DNA from: Acidobacteriaceae bacterium
GTDB taxonomy: Bacteria; Acidobacteriota; Terriglobia; Terriglobales; Acidobacteriaceae
Reading direction: 5' to 3'
Length of the DNA stretch: 11,824 nucleotides
NCBI GenBank assembly: GCA_025929125.1
Contig: JAICMT010000014.1
Span: forward strand, 1-11,824
Of this stretch, positions 1 through 6,652 are shown in pieces. Numbering within the stretch: the stretch's first letter is position 1; each line of letters starts with the position of its first letter. The translations under genes were made by a program, and so were the position numbers. The notes beneath the pieces were generated by a model. It made no database searches, was not told the DNA's origin, and saw nothing but the letters and a program-made list of their open reading frames with translations.

Positions 1-582
1 CCGGGCTTTCATGTCCGCCGGGATTGGCCGGTGCGCATCACGGAATCCCTCGGCACACCTCAGGTTGCGATCCCGAACCTGCTGGGCCAGTCCGAGAGAG
101 CGGCTCTCATCAGCATCCGGCAACTGGGACTGGAACCCGGCGCGGTGATTCACCTGCCTGCTCCCGGGGAGGAGGACGTGGTCATTGCCCAAACCCCCTC
201 GCCTGACTCAGGAGAAGTGACCAGCCCCCGTATTAGTCTCGTAGTCAGTGACCCGGAACCGGGCGATGCGGCAGCATACGTCATGCCTTCGCTCGTCGGG
301 CTCAGCTACGCGGCTGCGGCAGCCCGAGTGCAGGCCGCCGGGCTGCATCTGCTTGATTCCGATCCAGCATCATCCCCGATAGCGGCCACGCCTTCGGTTT
401 CCGGCGCCACTGCTGCACCGGGTGTGCCTCCGGCCCCACCCCAGGCTCCAGCAGCGCCGCCGACTTTCAATCCCGCCGCGGTTAGCGGTACGGTGCTTAC
501 ACAGACCCCCGCAGCGGGTTCGCAGGTCCAGCAAGGGGACACGGTGCGGATTACTCTCTCGCATCTTGTTCCTGTCCCGTAA
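1..582 (+). CDS. PASTA-domain protein, C-terminal part (5' end outside window)
   Basis: The reading frame is open from base 1 to a TAA at 580-582, giving 193 visible residues; the true start lies upstream. The first 18 or so residues look like the last strand of a preceding PASTA repeat. A complete PASTA repeat follows at about residues 21-83, with the typical VxIPNLLGQS opening and an IAQTPSPDSG turn. A second repeat opens with YVMPSLVGLS at about residue 93 and closes with VLTQTPAAGSQVQQGD near residues 165-180. Between its two halves sits a Pro/Ala-rich stretch at about residues 120-160. PASTA repeats in PknB-type kinases and penicillin-binding proteins bind muropeptides or the cell wall. 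No kinase or transpeptidase domain is visible here, and PASTA-only proteins of this kind occur in acidobacteria (recalled knowledge). An envelope location is inferred. The PASTA assignment is secure; the function is not. Confidence 0.85.
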   Translation, partial: PGFHVRRDWPVRITESLGTPQVAIPNLLGQSERAALISIRQLGLEPGAVIHLPAPGEEDVVIAQTPSPDSGEVTSPRISLVVSDPEPGDAAAYVMPSLVGLSYAAAAARVQAAGLHLLDSDPASSPIAATPSVSGATAAPGVPPAPPQAPAAPPTFNPAAVSGTVLTQTPAAGSQVQQGDTVRITLSHLVPVP

Positions 583-601
583 GATTTTCTTTCCTTAAGC
601 C

Positions 602-631
602 TTGCCGGGGGATTGCACCAGACTCTAGACT
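602..631 (+). promoter_or_regulatory. Weak candidate promoter for the dienelactone hydrolase gene
   Basis: The 56-base gap 583-638 contains TTGCCG (602-607), an 18-base spacer and TAGACT (626-631), each matching four of six consensus positions. Transcription would begin almost at the ATG at 639. There is no well-spaced Shine-Dalgarno sequence before that ATG (the GGGGG run is about 27 bases away), so a leaderless message is possible. This is an eye-made match and could be chance. Confidence 0.22.
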
Positions 632-638
632 CTCGTGC

Positions 639-1634
639 ATGAGATCCGCACTCCCGAAGCTCCTCGCCGCCTGCCTGTTCGTCTGCACTTCCGTCGGCCT
701 TTCCGCCCAGGACTGGGCGAAGTCTGCCCTCGAGAAATCTCCGCGGCACCGCGAGTACGTGCCCTTGAAGCACGGCGATCGAACCGTACAGGCCTTTGTG
801 GTCTATCCGGAGGTCAGCCAGAAGGCACCCGTCATCGTGCTGATCCACGAAATCTTCGGATTGAGCGACTGGGCAAAGCTGATGGCTGATGAGCTCGCCG
901 CGAAGGGGTACATCGTCATCGCTCCCGACCTGTTGAGCGGTGCCGGCCCCAATGGAGGAGGCACCGACGCGTTCTCCGGACAGGACCAGGTCACCAAAGC
1001 GGTCTCTGGACTGAACTCCGACCAGGTGACCGCCGACCTCGATGCTGCCGCGGATTACGCTAAGAAGTTGCCGGCGGCGAATGGAAAACTCTATGTGACC
1101 GGATTCTGCTGGGGTGGCGGCAAGAGCTTCTTGTACGCAACCCACCGGCACGATCTCTCCGCGGCTTTCGTCTTCTATGGGCCGCCTCCGCCAGCCGACG
1201 AAATGAAAAACATCACTGCGCCGGTGTACGGGTTCTATGCAGGCAACGATGCGCGCATCTCCTCCACCGTTCCTGCAGCCACCGAAGCGATGAAGGCGGC
1301 AGGGAAGACCTACCAGCCGGTGATCTATGATGGCGCTGGCCATGGCTTTATGCGGGCCGGCCAGGCTCCGGACGCAAATGACGCGAACAAGAAAGCCTAC
1401 GAGCAGGGTCTGCAGCGCATGCTCTCGGTCTTGGGTGGCAACTCCGCCGCGACTCCGGGACTGCAGAAGCCTGCGCCCGTCAGCAGTGAGCCTGCGGGAG
1501 CCATTTCGCTGGCAATGCAGCGAGCGCCCGTCGCCGCTACTCCCGTGGCCGCCGTCGCTGCCACATCCGCGATGGACTGCCACGACATGTCTCCGAGCAC
1601 AAGGGGCGAGATGGCTGCTTTAATGGGAGAGTGA
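639..1634 (+). CDS. Secreted dienelactone hydrolase family protein
   Basis: 331 residues, alpha/beta-hydrolase fold of the DLH family. Residues 1-23 form a Sec signal peptide (basic start, hydrophobic core, cleavage expected after VGLSA before QDW), so the enzyme should act in the periplasm or outside. The Cys-type nucleophile elbow GFCWGG places Cys157; Asp204 in GNDAR and His235 in GAGHGF complete the triad, and HEIFG (Glu71) matches the conserved Glu of DLH. The core ends near residue 266. About 65 further residues follow: an Ala/Pro-rich stretch, then MDCHDM at 312-317 near the C terminus, which is not part of the usual DLH domain. Family members hydrolyse dienelactone or other esters and lactones; the substrate here cannot be told. 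The stop overlaps the next gene's start by four bases (GTGA), so the two are probably co-translated. LAAC at residues 9-12 resembles a lipobox, but the hydrophobic segment before it is too short. Confidence 0.9.
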   Translation: MRSALPKLLAACLFVCTSVGLSAQDWAKSALEKSPRHREYVPLKHGDRTVQAFVVYPEVSQKAPVIVLIHEIFGLSDWAKLMADELAAKGYIVIAPDLLSGAGPNGGGTDAFSGQDQVTKAVSGLNSDQVTADLDAAADYAKKLPAANGKLYVTGFCWGGGKSFLYATHRHDLSAAFVFYGPPPPADEMKNITAPVYGFYAGNDARISSTVPAATEAMKAAGKTYQPVIYDGAGHGFMRAGQAPDANDANKKAYEQGLQRMLSVLGGNSAATPGLQKPAPVSSEPAGAISLAMQRAPVAATPVAAVAATSAMDCHDMSPSTRGEMAALMGE

Positions 1635-2329
1635 CCAACGCAGGCAGACCCTCCGTTCCATCGCTCCAGGATGAATTGGACCGAATCAGCCAGAACACCC
1701 GAGCCTTGGTGCAGCCGGAACGGCTCGCGTTCTCTGAGCGGGCCACCGCAGAGCTGTTCGCCACCGGCATCGAAGGCCGGATGCTCGCACTGGGAGCCAA
1801 GGCACCCAGCTTCGAACTCGTCGACGCTCTGACCGATAAGATCGTTCGCTCGGAAGATGTGCTCGCCCTCGGTCCCATGGTGGTGAAATTCTTTCGTGGA
1901 CGCTGGTGCCCTTATTGCACCACCGAGCTCGAATCCTGGCGCGATCTATTCCCCGAGCTGCGGAGGCGAGGCGCGTTCCTGATGGCGTTGTCGCCACAGT
2001 TGCGCCGGCAGAACGACTTCACGATCCAGCAGCATAAGCTCCCGTTTCCGCTCCTCTCCGATCCCGGAGCAAGGGTTGCCGAACAGTTCGGCATCGCCTA
2101 CACCGTGCCCGAGCAGCACCGGTCCTACTACCGTGGCATTCTCGTCAACATTCCATTCGTAAACTCCGGAGTCATGTACGACCGTGCCACCGAGGAGAGC
2201 TGGCGATTGCCCATCCCTGCCGTCTTTGTGCTCAGGCAGGATGGAACAGTGGCTTGGCGTCAGGGCTTCGCCGACTTCCGTGTCCGGCCTGAACCGGCCG
2301 AGGTGTTGGCCGCGCTCGACGCAATCTGA
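1631..2329 (+). CDS. Peroxiredoxin-like (AhpC/TSA family) protein
   Basis: 232 residues starting with GTG at 1631, overlapping the upstream TGA in the sequence GTGA; no other in-frame start lies near, and the first internal Met is residue 51. A leading segment of about 50 residues is rich in charged residues and probably helical. The thioredoxin-fold domain follows: GAKAPSFELVD (about 55-65), VKFFRGRWCPYC (85-96) with the active-site pair Cys93/Cys96, a PFPLLSDPGARVAEQFG segment (138-154) and PAVFVLRQDGTVAWR (196-210). This pattern belongs to the peroxiredoxin-like branch that has a CPYC-type site, expected to reduce peroxides or act as a thiol oxidoreductase. No signal peptide is seen, so it should be cytosolic, unlike its secreted operon partner. 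A GGGAGA sits directly against the GTG, too close for normal initiation, so translation probably relies on coupling to the hydrolase gene. The substrate and partner thiol are unknown. Confidence 0.88.
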   Translation: MTNAGRPSVPSLQDELDRISQNTRALVQPERLAFSERATAELFATGIEGRMLALGAKAPSFELVDALTDKIVRSEDVLALGPMVVKFFRGRWCPYCTTELESWRDLFPELRRRGAFLMALSPQLRRQNDFTIQQHKLPFPLLSDPGARVAEQFGIAYTVPEQHRSYYRGILVNIPFVNSGVMYDRATEESWRLPIPAVFVLRQDGTVAWRQGFADFRVRPEPAEVLAALDAI

Positions 2330-2346
2330 AGCCCTCCCCGGTCGCT

Positions 2347-3990
2347 CTACTTCGATGCGCGATATCGCCGTATCAAGGCATTGGTTGACGAGTCGTGTGC
2401 AAGCGCCGGGTCCGCCGGACTCTCCAACTCGCCCAGGATCTTCGTGGCCAGCACCTTCCCCAGCTCCACTCCCCATTGATCGAAGGCGTCGATGTTCCAG
2501 ATGGCGGCCTGCGTAAATACCGAGTGCTCATACAGCGCAATAAGCTGTCCCAGCACCCGTGGTGTGAGCACCTCAGCCAGGATTGTGTTCGACGGACGGT
2601 TTCCCTCGAAAACGCGATGTGGCACCAACCAGTCCGCCGTACCCTCGGCCTTCACCTGCTCGGCTGTTTTGCCAAAGGCGAGCGCCTCCGCCTGGGCGAA
2701 CACATTCGCCATCAGCATGTCATGGTGCCGCCCCAGCGGGTTCAGGCTCTTCGCAAAGCCGATGAAATCACACGGGATCTGCCGCGTCCCTTGATGGATC
2801 AGCTGATAAAACGAGTGCTGCCCATTGGTGCCCGGCTCGCCCCAATACACCGGCCCCGTCTCGTAATCGACATGTGTGCCCTCAAGCGTCACGTGCTTGC
2901 CGTTGGACTCCATCGTCAGCTGCTGCAGATACGCGGGAAAGCGCTTAAGGTATTGTTCGTACGGAAGAACAGCCACGGTCTGCGCATCGAAAAAATCGGT
3001 ATACCAAAGCGTCAGCAGCCCAAGCAGCACCGGCAGGTTCCTCTCGAACGGCGTCGTGCGGAAATGAACGTCCATGGCATGGAAGCCGGCCAGCATCTCG
3101 CGGAAGTGATCCGGACCGATCGCGATCATGGTGGAAAGCCCGATCGCCGAATCCATGGAGTACCGCCCGCCCACCCAGTCCCAGAAGCCGAACATGTTGG
3201 CCGTATCAATGCCGAACTTCGCCACCTCCTTTGCGTTGGTAGAGATAGCGACAAAGTGCTTCGCCACTGCGGCCTCGTCACCGCCCAGCTTCGACAAAAG
3301 CCACTCGCGAGCGGTGTGCGCGTTCGTCATCGTCTCGAGTGTGGTGAAAGTCTTAGAAGCAACCAGAAAAAGCGTCTCTTCAGCAGCAAGATCGCGAACG
3401 GCTTCTGCGAAGTCGGTTCCATCCACATTCGAGACGAAGCGGAAAGTCATACTGCGATCGGAGTAGTGCCGCAGAGCCTCATACGCCATCACTGGCCCAA
3501 GGTCGGAACCCCCTATCCCAATGTTGATGACATTGCGAATGTGCTTGCCGGTGGCGCCCTTCCATTCGCCGGATCGAACACGGTTCGCGAAGCCGCTCAT
3601 CTTCTCCAGAACTTCGTGGACCTCCGGCACGACATCCTTGCCATCGACCAGGATCTGTTCCCCTTTGGGCGCGCGCAACGCCACGTGGAGCACTGCGCGG
3701 TTCTCAGTGATGTTGATCTTGTCGCCCCGGAACATGGCGTCGATCTTTCCCCGCAAGCCGGTCTCATTCGCCAGCGCGAGCAGCAGTTGCAGCGTTTGTT
3801 CCGTCACCCGGTTCTTCGAGTAGTCGAGGAAAATCCCGTCCGCTTCAGCAGTAAACCGCTCGCCTCGACCGGTATCGTTAGTGAAGAGATCTCGAAGGGT
3901 GGTGCTTCTCATCTCGTCCGCGTGCTTCAAGAGGTTCGCCCATGAGGGCCGCTGGGTGAGAGATGATTTTGTCCGATTGCCGCTGTCCAT
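2347..3990 (-). CDS. pgi: Glucose-6-phosphate isomerase
   Basis: 547 residues, the normal length of the long bacterial Pgi. It interconverts glucose 6-phosphate and fructose 6-phosphate in glycolysis and gluconeogenesis in the cytosol. Visible family marks: GIGGSDLGP (158-166) and SKTFTT (212-217) bind the sugar phosphate; the first signature [12 protein letters not shown] spans 273-284 with Arg276; MESNGK (360-365) carries catalytic Glu361; GQHSF (390-394) carries His392; the second signature lies at about 480-512 and ends at Lys512. The ATG at 3988-3990 gives an N terminus ([16 protein letters not shown]) that lines up with known Pgi proteins, so the start is likely right, although only a distant GGAG precedes it. 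It converges with the peroxiredoxin gene, with 17 bases between the stops, and is divergent from the IclR-family gene, sharing a 176-base upstream region. All key residues are present. Confidence 0.97.
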   Translation of the reverse strand: MDSGNRTKSSLTQRPSWANLLKHADEMRSTTLRDLFTNDTGRGERFTAEADGIFLDYSKNRVTEQTLQLLLALANETGLRGKIDAMFRGDKINITENRAVLHVALRAPKGEQILVDGKDVVPEVHEVLEKMSGFANRVRSGEWKGATGKHIRNVINIGIGGSDLGPVMAYEALRHYSDRSMTFRFVSNVDGTDFAEAVRDLAAEETLFLVASKTFTTLETMTNAHTAREWLLSKLGGDEAAVAKHFVAISTNAKEVAKFGIDTANMFGFWDWVGGRYSMDSAIGLSTMIAIGPDHFREMLAGFHAMDVHFRTTPFERNLPVLLGLLTLWYTDFFDAQTVAVLPYEQYLKRFPAYLQQLTMESNGKHVTLEGTHVDYETGPVYWGEPGTNGQHSFYQLIHQGTRQIPCDFIGFAKSLNPLGRHHDMLMANVFAQAEALAFGKTAEQVKAEGTADWLVPHRVFEGNRPSNTILAEVLTPRVLGQLIALYEHSVFTQAAIWNIDAFDQWGVELGKVLATKILGELESPADPALAHDSSTNALIRRYRASK

Positions 3991-4066
3991 AGGCGGATTT
4001 TCTCACAGCTCCGCAATAGCAGACGTGGAGAGGACTGACAGTGCTCGCAATCGGCGAAACCAGTTG

Positions 4067-4108
4067 TGCGATTATCGCAGTTATAGTCCGGCTATCGCGC
4101 ATCTGCGC
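4067..4108. promoter_or_regulatory. Candidate PcaR/PcaU-type operator in the pgi / IclR-regulator divergent region
   Basis: The perfect inverted repeat TGCGAT-T-ATCGCA occupies 4067-4079. On the minus strand, the 15 bases from 4080 to 4066 read CTGCGATAATCGCAC. This differs at two positions from the P. putida PcaR box GTTCGATAATCGCAC as I remember it. The plus-strand half GATTATCGCA (4070-4079) recurs in degenerate form as GGCTATCGCG (4090-4099), 20 bases further on. As I recall, the PcaU site has the same plan: a palindrome plus a direct repeat 10 bases away. A second inverted repeat, GCGCA-TC-TGCGC, lies at 4097-4108. The adjacent IclR-family gene is of the PcaR/PcaU/PobR type, so autoregulation is the natural reading; control of pgi is possible but less expected. 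Confidence 0.6.
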
Positions 4109-4114
4109 TAGAAT
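4082..4114 (+). promoter_or_regulatory. Candidate -10 elements for the IclR-family regulator gene
   Basis: Two plus-strand -10-like hexamers lie before the regulator gene: TATAGT at 4082-4087, directly after the palindrome at 4067-4079, and TAGAAT at 4109-4114. Neither has a good -35 at 16-18 bases, which would fit an activator- or repressor-dependent promoter. On the opposite strand the palindrome itself contains GATAAT (4076 down to 4071), a possible -10 for pgi. TGGAAAT at 4114-4120 resembles half of the classical IclR site. The rest of the 3991-4166 gap holds nothing else I can name. Which hexamer is used cannot be decided by eye. Confidence 0.35.
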
Positions 4115-4166
4115 GGAAATGGCCGCGGTTGAGGAATGTTTCGGGCGGCTTTGAGGCTCAGGTTTC

Positions 4167-5084
4167 ATGACACTTGCTCTCCGTAGTCCGACTCTCCGGC
4201 AGCCCCTCGCATCTCCCAACTCCATCTCACGCACGCCGACTCTGCGAGCCGTCACTCCGGAGATCGTCAGAGAGGCGCTTCCCCGGGTGCAGGATGCCAA
4301 ATCCTCGGCTTCGCTCGATCAATATGCCGGCGACCCAAACTTCATGACCTCGCTCGCTCGCGGGCTTCTGGTCATTCAATCCTTCTCTCCCCAGACGCCG
4401 CAGATGACCATCTCGCAGCTTGCCGCAAAAACCGGCCTGTCGCGTGCTGCCGTGCGCCGCTGCCTCTACACCCTCACCAAGCTCGGATTTGCTGGCATCG
4501 AAGACGGCTCGCGCTACACCTTGCGGCCTCGGATGCTCGCGCTGGCCAACAGCTACTCTGCTTCAAACTCACTCTCGACCGCGGCACAGCCGATCCTGGA
4601 GCGCATGTCCGCAGTGCTGCGCGAGAGCTTTTCGGTCGCCACCCTCGATGGCGATGACATCGTCTATATCGCCCGATCCTCGGTTTCACGGGTAATGTCC
4701 GACGACCTGCACATCGGCAGCCGCTTGCCTGCCTACTGCACCAGTATGGGCCGGGTCTTACTGGCGTATCTCCCGGGCGATCAGTTGGAGCAGTATCTCG
4801 CCCGAGTTACCCTCACACCGTTCACGGCGCGTACCGTCACCAGCACCGATAAGCTTCGGCTCGCGCTGAGGAATGTTCGCCGCCACGGTTACGCCCTAGT
4901 AGATCAGGAGTATGAGGTCGGTCTCCGCTCGCTCGCGGTTCCGGTCTATGCCCCCACCGGCCGTGTGGTGGCAACCATCAATCTCAGCGGAAGTGCTCCC
5001 CGCATGCCGGTATACGACATGCAGACCCGCTTCCTGCCCCATCTGCGCAATGCAGCGACGGAGCTGGGCGCCTTTCTGCGCTAA
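4167..5084 (+). CDS. IclR-family transcriptional regulator, PcaR/PcaU/PobR type
   Basis: 305 residues. A winged helix-turn-helix covers about residues 60-120: FMTSLARGLLVIQSF, then TISQLAAKTGLSRAAVRRCLYTL as the HTH, then a wing ending YTLRPRML. The IclR effector domain follows (about 135-303) with IVYIARS, the AYCTSMGRVLLA segment (189-200), and GLRSLAVPVYAPTGRVVATINLS (252-274). The DPNFMTSLARG opening and the RRCLYTL segment are typical of the PcaR/PcaU/PobR branch, whose known members sense aromatic acids such as protocatechuate or 4-hydroxybenzoate. The first 59 residues are a low-complexity extension with no recognised domain. ATG 4167 has AGG/GAGG sequences 4-10 bases upstream; an internal ATG at 4344 (Met60) would remove the extension. 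It converges on the pyrimidine operon, sharing stop bases with the permease gene, and may regulate it, itself, or an unlinked target. Local regulation of the catabolic operon is inference from proximity. Confidence 0.92.
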   Translation: MTLALRSPTLRQPLASPNSISRTPTLRAVTPEIVREALPRVQDAKSSASLDQYAGDPNFMTSLARGLLVIQSFSPQTPQMTISQLAAKTGLSRAAVRRCLYTLTKLGFAGIEDGSRYTLRPRMLALANSYSASNSLSTAAQPILERMSAVLRESFSVATLDGDDIVYIARSSVSRVMSDDLHIGSRLPAYCTSMGRVLLAYLPGDQLEQYLARVTLTPFTARTVTSTDKLRLALRNVRRHGYALVDQEYEVGLRSLAVPVYAPTGRVVATINLSGSAPRMPVYDMQTRFLPHLRNAATELGAFLR

Positions 5085-6652
5085 TCGACAGCGCCAGGAT
5101 CGGGAGCCGCAATCGGCGCACCCAATCCCGTCCGCGCCAGACGTCCCGCGCTCGAACCCATCGCCGGGTCCAACACCTTGTCCAGACCTTTCACGGCGAT
5201 CCTCTGCACCAGCGGTCTTGCGCCTCCCACTCGAGGAACGCCGCTCATTAACGCGAGATACGTCAGCGCCGCGACTCCGAATCCCACAAACCACGCCAGC
5301 TTGAACAGCCACGCGAACTCCGGAACCCAGCGGCCGATCAGCGCGGCTGCCACCCCGATCACCAGAGCCACCAAAGCGCGAGGGTTGAATCCGTTTCTGT
5401 AGTGGTAAGGGCCTTCACGCCGGTACAGGTGATCGAGATCCAGCTCGGTCTCACGTAGAAAGAAGTAGTCGGCTATCATAATGCCCGCAACCGGCCCGAG
5501 CACCGCGGAGTAATCCACCAGCCACTGAATGTAGTTATGCGAGCTCGCCATCAGCCGCCACGGCATAATCAGCAGCCCAATCGCTCCCGTGATCAGCCCC
5601 CCCGTCCGAAAGCTGATGAACCGCGGCGCCAGGTTGGCAAAGTCGTTCGACGGCCCCACCACGTTGGCGCCGATGTTCACGTTCAGTGTCGCGACCAGCA
5701 ACGCGATCAGCCCCAGGAACGCGAGCAGAGGCTGGTGAAACCGTCCCAGCAGGACAACGGGCGACCAGATCGCTTCGCCAAAGATCACAGTCGATGCCGA
5801 CGTGCAGGTAATGCCCAGCAGCGAAAACAGAGTCATCGCGACCGGCAGTCCGAACGCCTGTCCAATAATCTGCGATTCCTGGGATTTGGCGTAGCGGGTA
5901 AAGTCAGGGATATTCAGTGAGAGCGTCGCCCAGTAGCCGACCATTCCGGTCAGTGCAGGGAAGAAGTACGCAAAAAATGAAGACCGCGTATCAAAGTGGC
6001 TCGGAGCGGAAAGCAGCGGCCCCACTCCGCCTGCCTTGTGCAGAATGAACCCAAGCAGCAGTGCCGACATGAAGATCATGAACGGCGCCGAGAAGCTTTC
6101 CAGAAAGCGGATGGACTCGACTCCATTCCAGACCACGATCATGTTGAGCACCCAAAATCCAAAAAAGCAGGCCCACGTCACCCATGGCATTGCGGCCGCA
6201 CTCGGCGAAATCACGGTGATCATCTGCGCAATCGCAGTGCCGCCGATCCAGCTTTGAATTCCGAACCAGCCGCACGCCACGATCGCGCGCAACATGGCGG
6301 GAACGTTGGCTCCTGTTACGCCAAAGGGTGCCCGCACCAGAACCGGAAAGGGAATGCCATATTTCGCGCCCGCATGGGCATTCAGGACCATCGGGATGAG
6401 GACGATCAAATTGCCGAGCAGAATCGTGCCAATCGCCTGCTTCCAGTTCATCCCTCCGGCAATCAGGCTGGACGCAAGCATGTAGGTGGTCACTTCCATC
6501 GACATGGAGAACCACAGCGCGATGTAGTTGTACGTCCCCCAGGTGCGCTGTTCGGCTGTGGTGGGAGCCAGGTCCTTGTTGTAAAGGCGCGAGTCGGCGC
6601 GAAGGTTGCTACTTTCCGTCAGCGTGCTCGGACCTTCGACGTAGAAGCTCAT
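5081..6652 (-). CDS. NCS1-family nucleobase/hydantoin:cation symporter
   Basis: 523 residues with about twelve membrane segments, an integral inner-membrane transporter of the nucleobase:cation symporter-1 family (Mhp1 hydantoin transporter, allantoin permease PucI, uracil/cytosine permeases). The N-terminal NKDLAPTTAEQRTWGTYNY (25-43) is the family hallmark. GWFGIQSWIGG (128-138) gives Trp129 and Gln133, matching Trp117 and Gln121 of Mhp1 that contact hydantoin; Trp241 in GYWATLSLNIPDFTRY matches Mhp1 Trp220; the conserved NVNIGANVVGPSNDFANLAP lies at 325-342. A polar tail of about 50 residues follows the last helix. Its ATG overlaps the hydA stop (ATGA), with hydA upstream, so it is the last gene of the preT operon. 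Likely substrates are uracil, thymine, dihydropyrimidine or a hydantoin; the sequence does not separate these. Its TAG stop shares bases with the TAA of the convergent regulator gene. Confidence 0.92.
   Translation of the reverse strand: MSFYVEGPSTLTESSNLRADSRLYNKDLAPTTAEQRTWGTYNYIALWFSMSMEVTTYMLASSLIAGGMNWKQAIGTILLGNLIVLIPMVLNAHAGAKYGIPFPVLVRAPFGVTGANVPAMLRAIVACGWFGIQSWIGGTAIAQMITVISPSAAAMPWVTWACFFGFWVLNMIVVWNGVESIRFLESFSAPFMIFMSALLLGFILHKAGGVGPLLSAPSHFDTRSSFFAYFFPALTGMVGYWATLSLNIPDFTRYAKSQESQIIGQAFGLPVAMTLFSLLGITCTSASTVIFGEAIWSPVVLLGRFHQPLLAFLGLIALLVATLNVNIGANVVGPSNDFANLAPRFISFRTGGLITGAIGLLIMPWRLMASSHNYIQWLVDYSAVLGPVAGIMIADYFFLRETELDLDHLYRREGPYHYRNGFNPRALVALVIGVAAALIGRWVPEFAWLFKLAWFVGFGVAALTYLALMSGVPRVGGARPLVQRIAVKGLDKVLDPAMGSSAGRLARTGLGAPIAAPDPGAVD

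Noticed and set aside
639..674. Lipobox-like LAAC at residues 9-12 of the secreted hydrolase
   Set aside because: The hydrophobic segment before the Cys is only about four residues; the following residues continue the hydrophobic core up to a good signal peptidase I site after residue 23.
306..1583. A 425-codon open frame on the minus strand opposite the PASTA and hydrolase genes
   Set aside because: It spans two unrelated sense genes and the gap between them, with no recognisable domain.
2282..2300. Hairpin-like CGGCC-TGAACC-GGCCG near the end of the peroxiredoxin gene
   Set aside because: It lies inside the coding region about 27 bases before the stop and has no T-tract; such GC palindromes are expected in GC-rich coding sequence.
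2395..3945. A 516-codon open frame on the plus strand opposite pgi
   Set aside because: It lies wholly antisense to a complete Pgi with all catalytic residues, and its translation shows no domain pattern; it is a by-product of GC-rich codon use.
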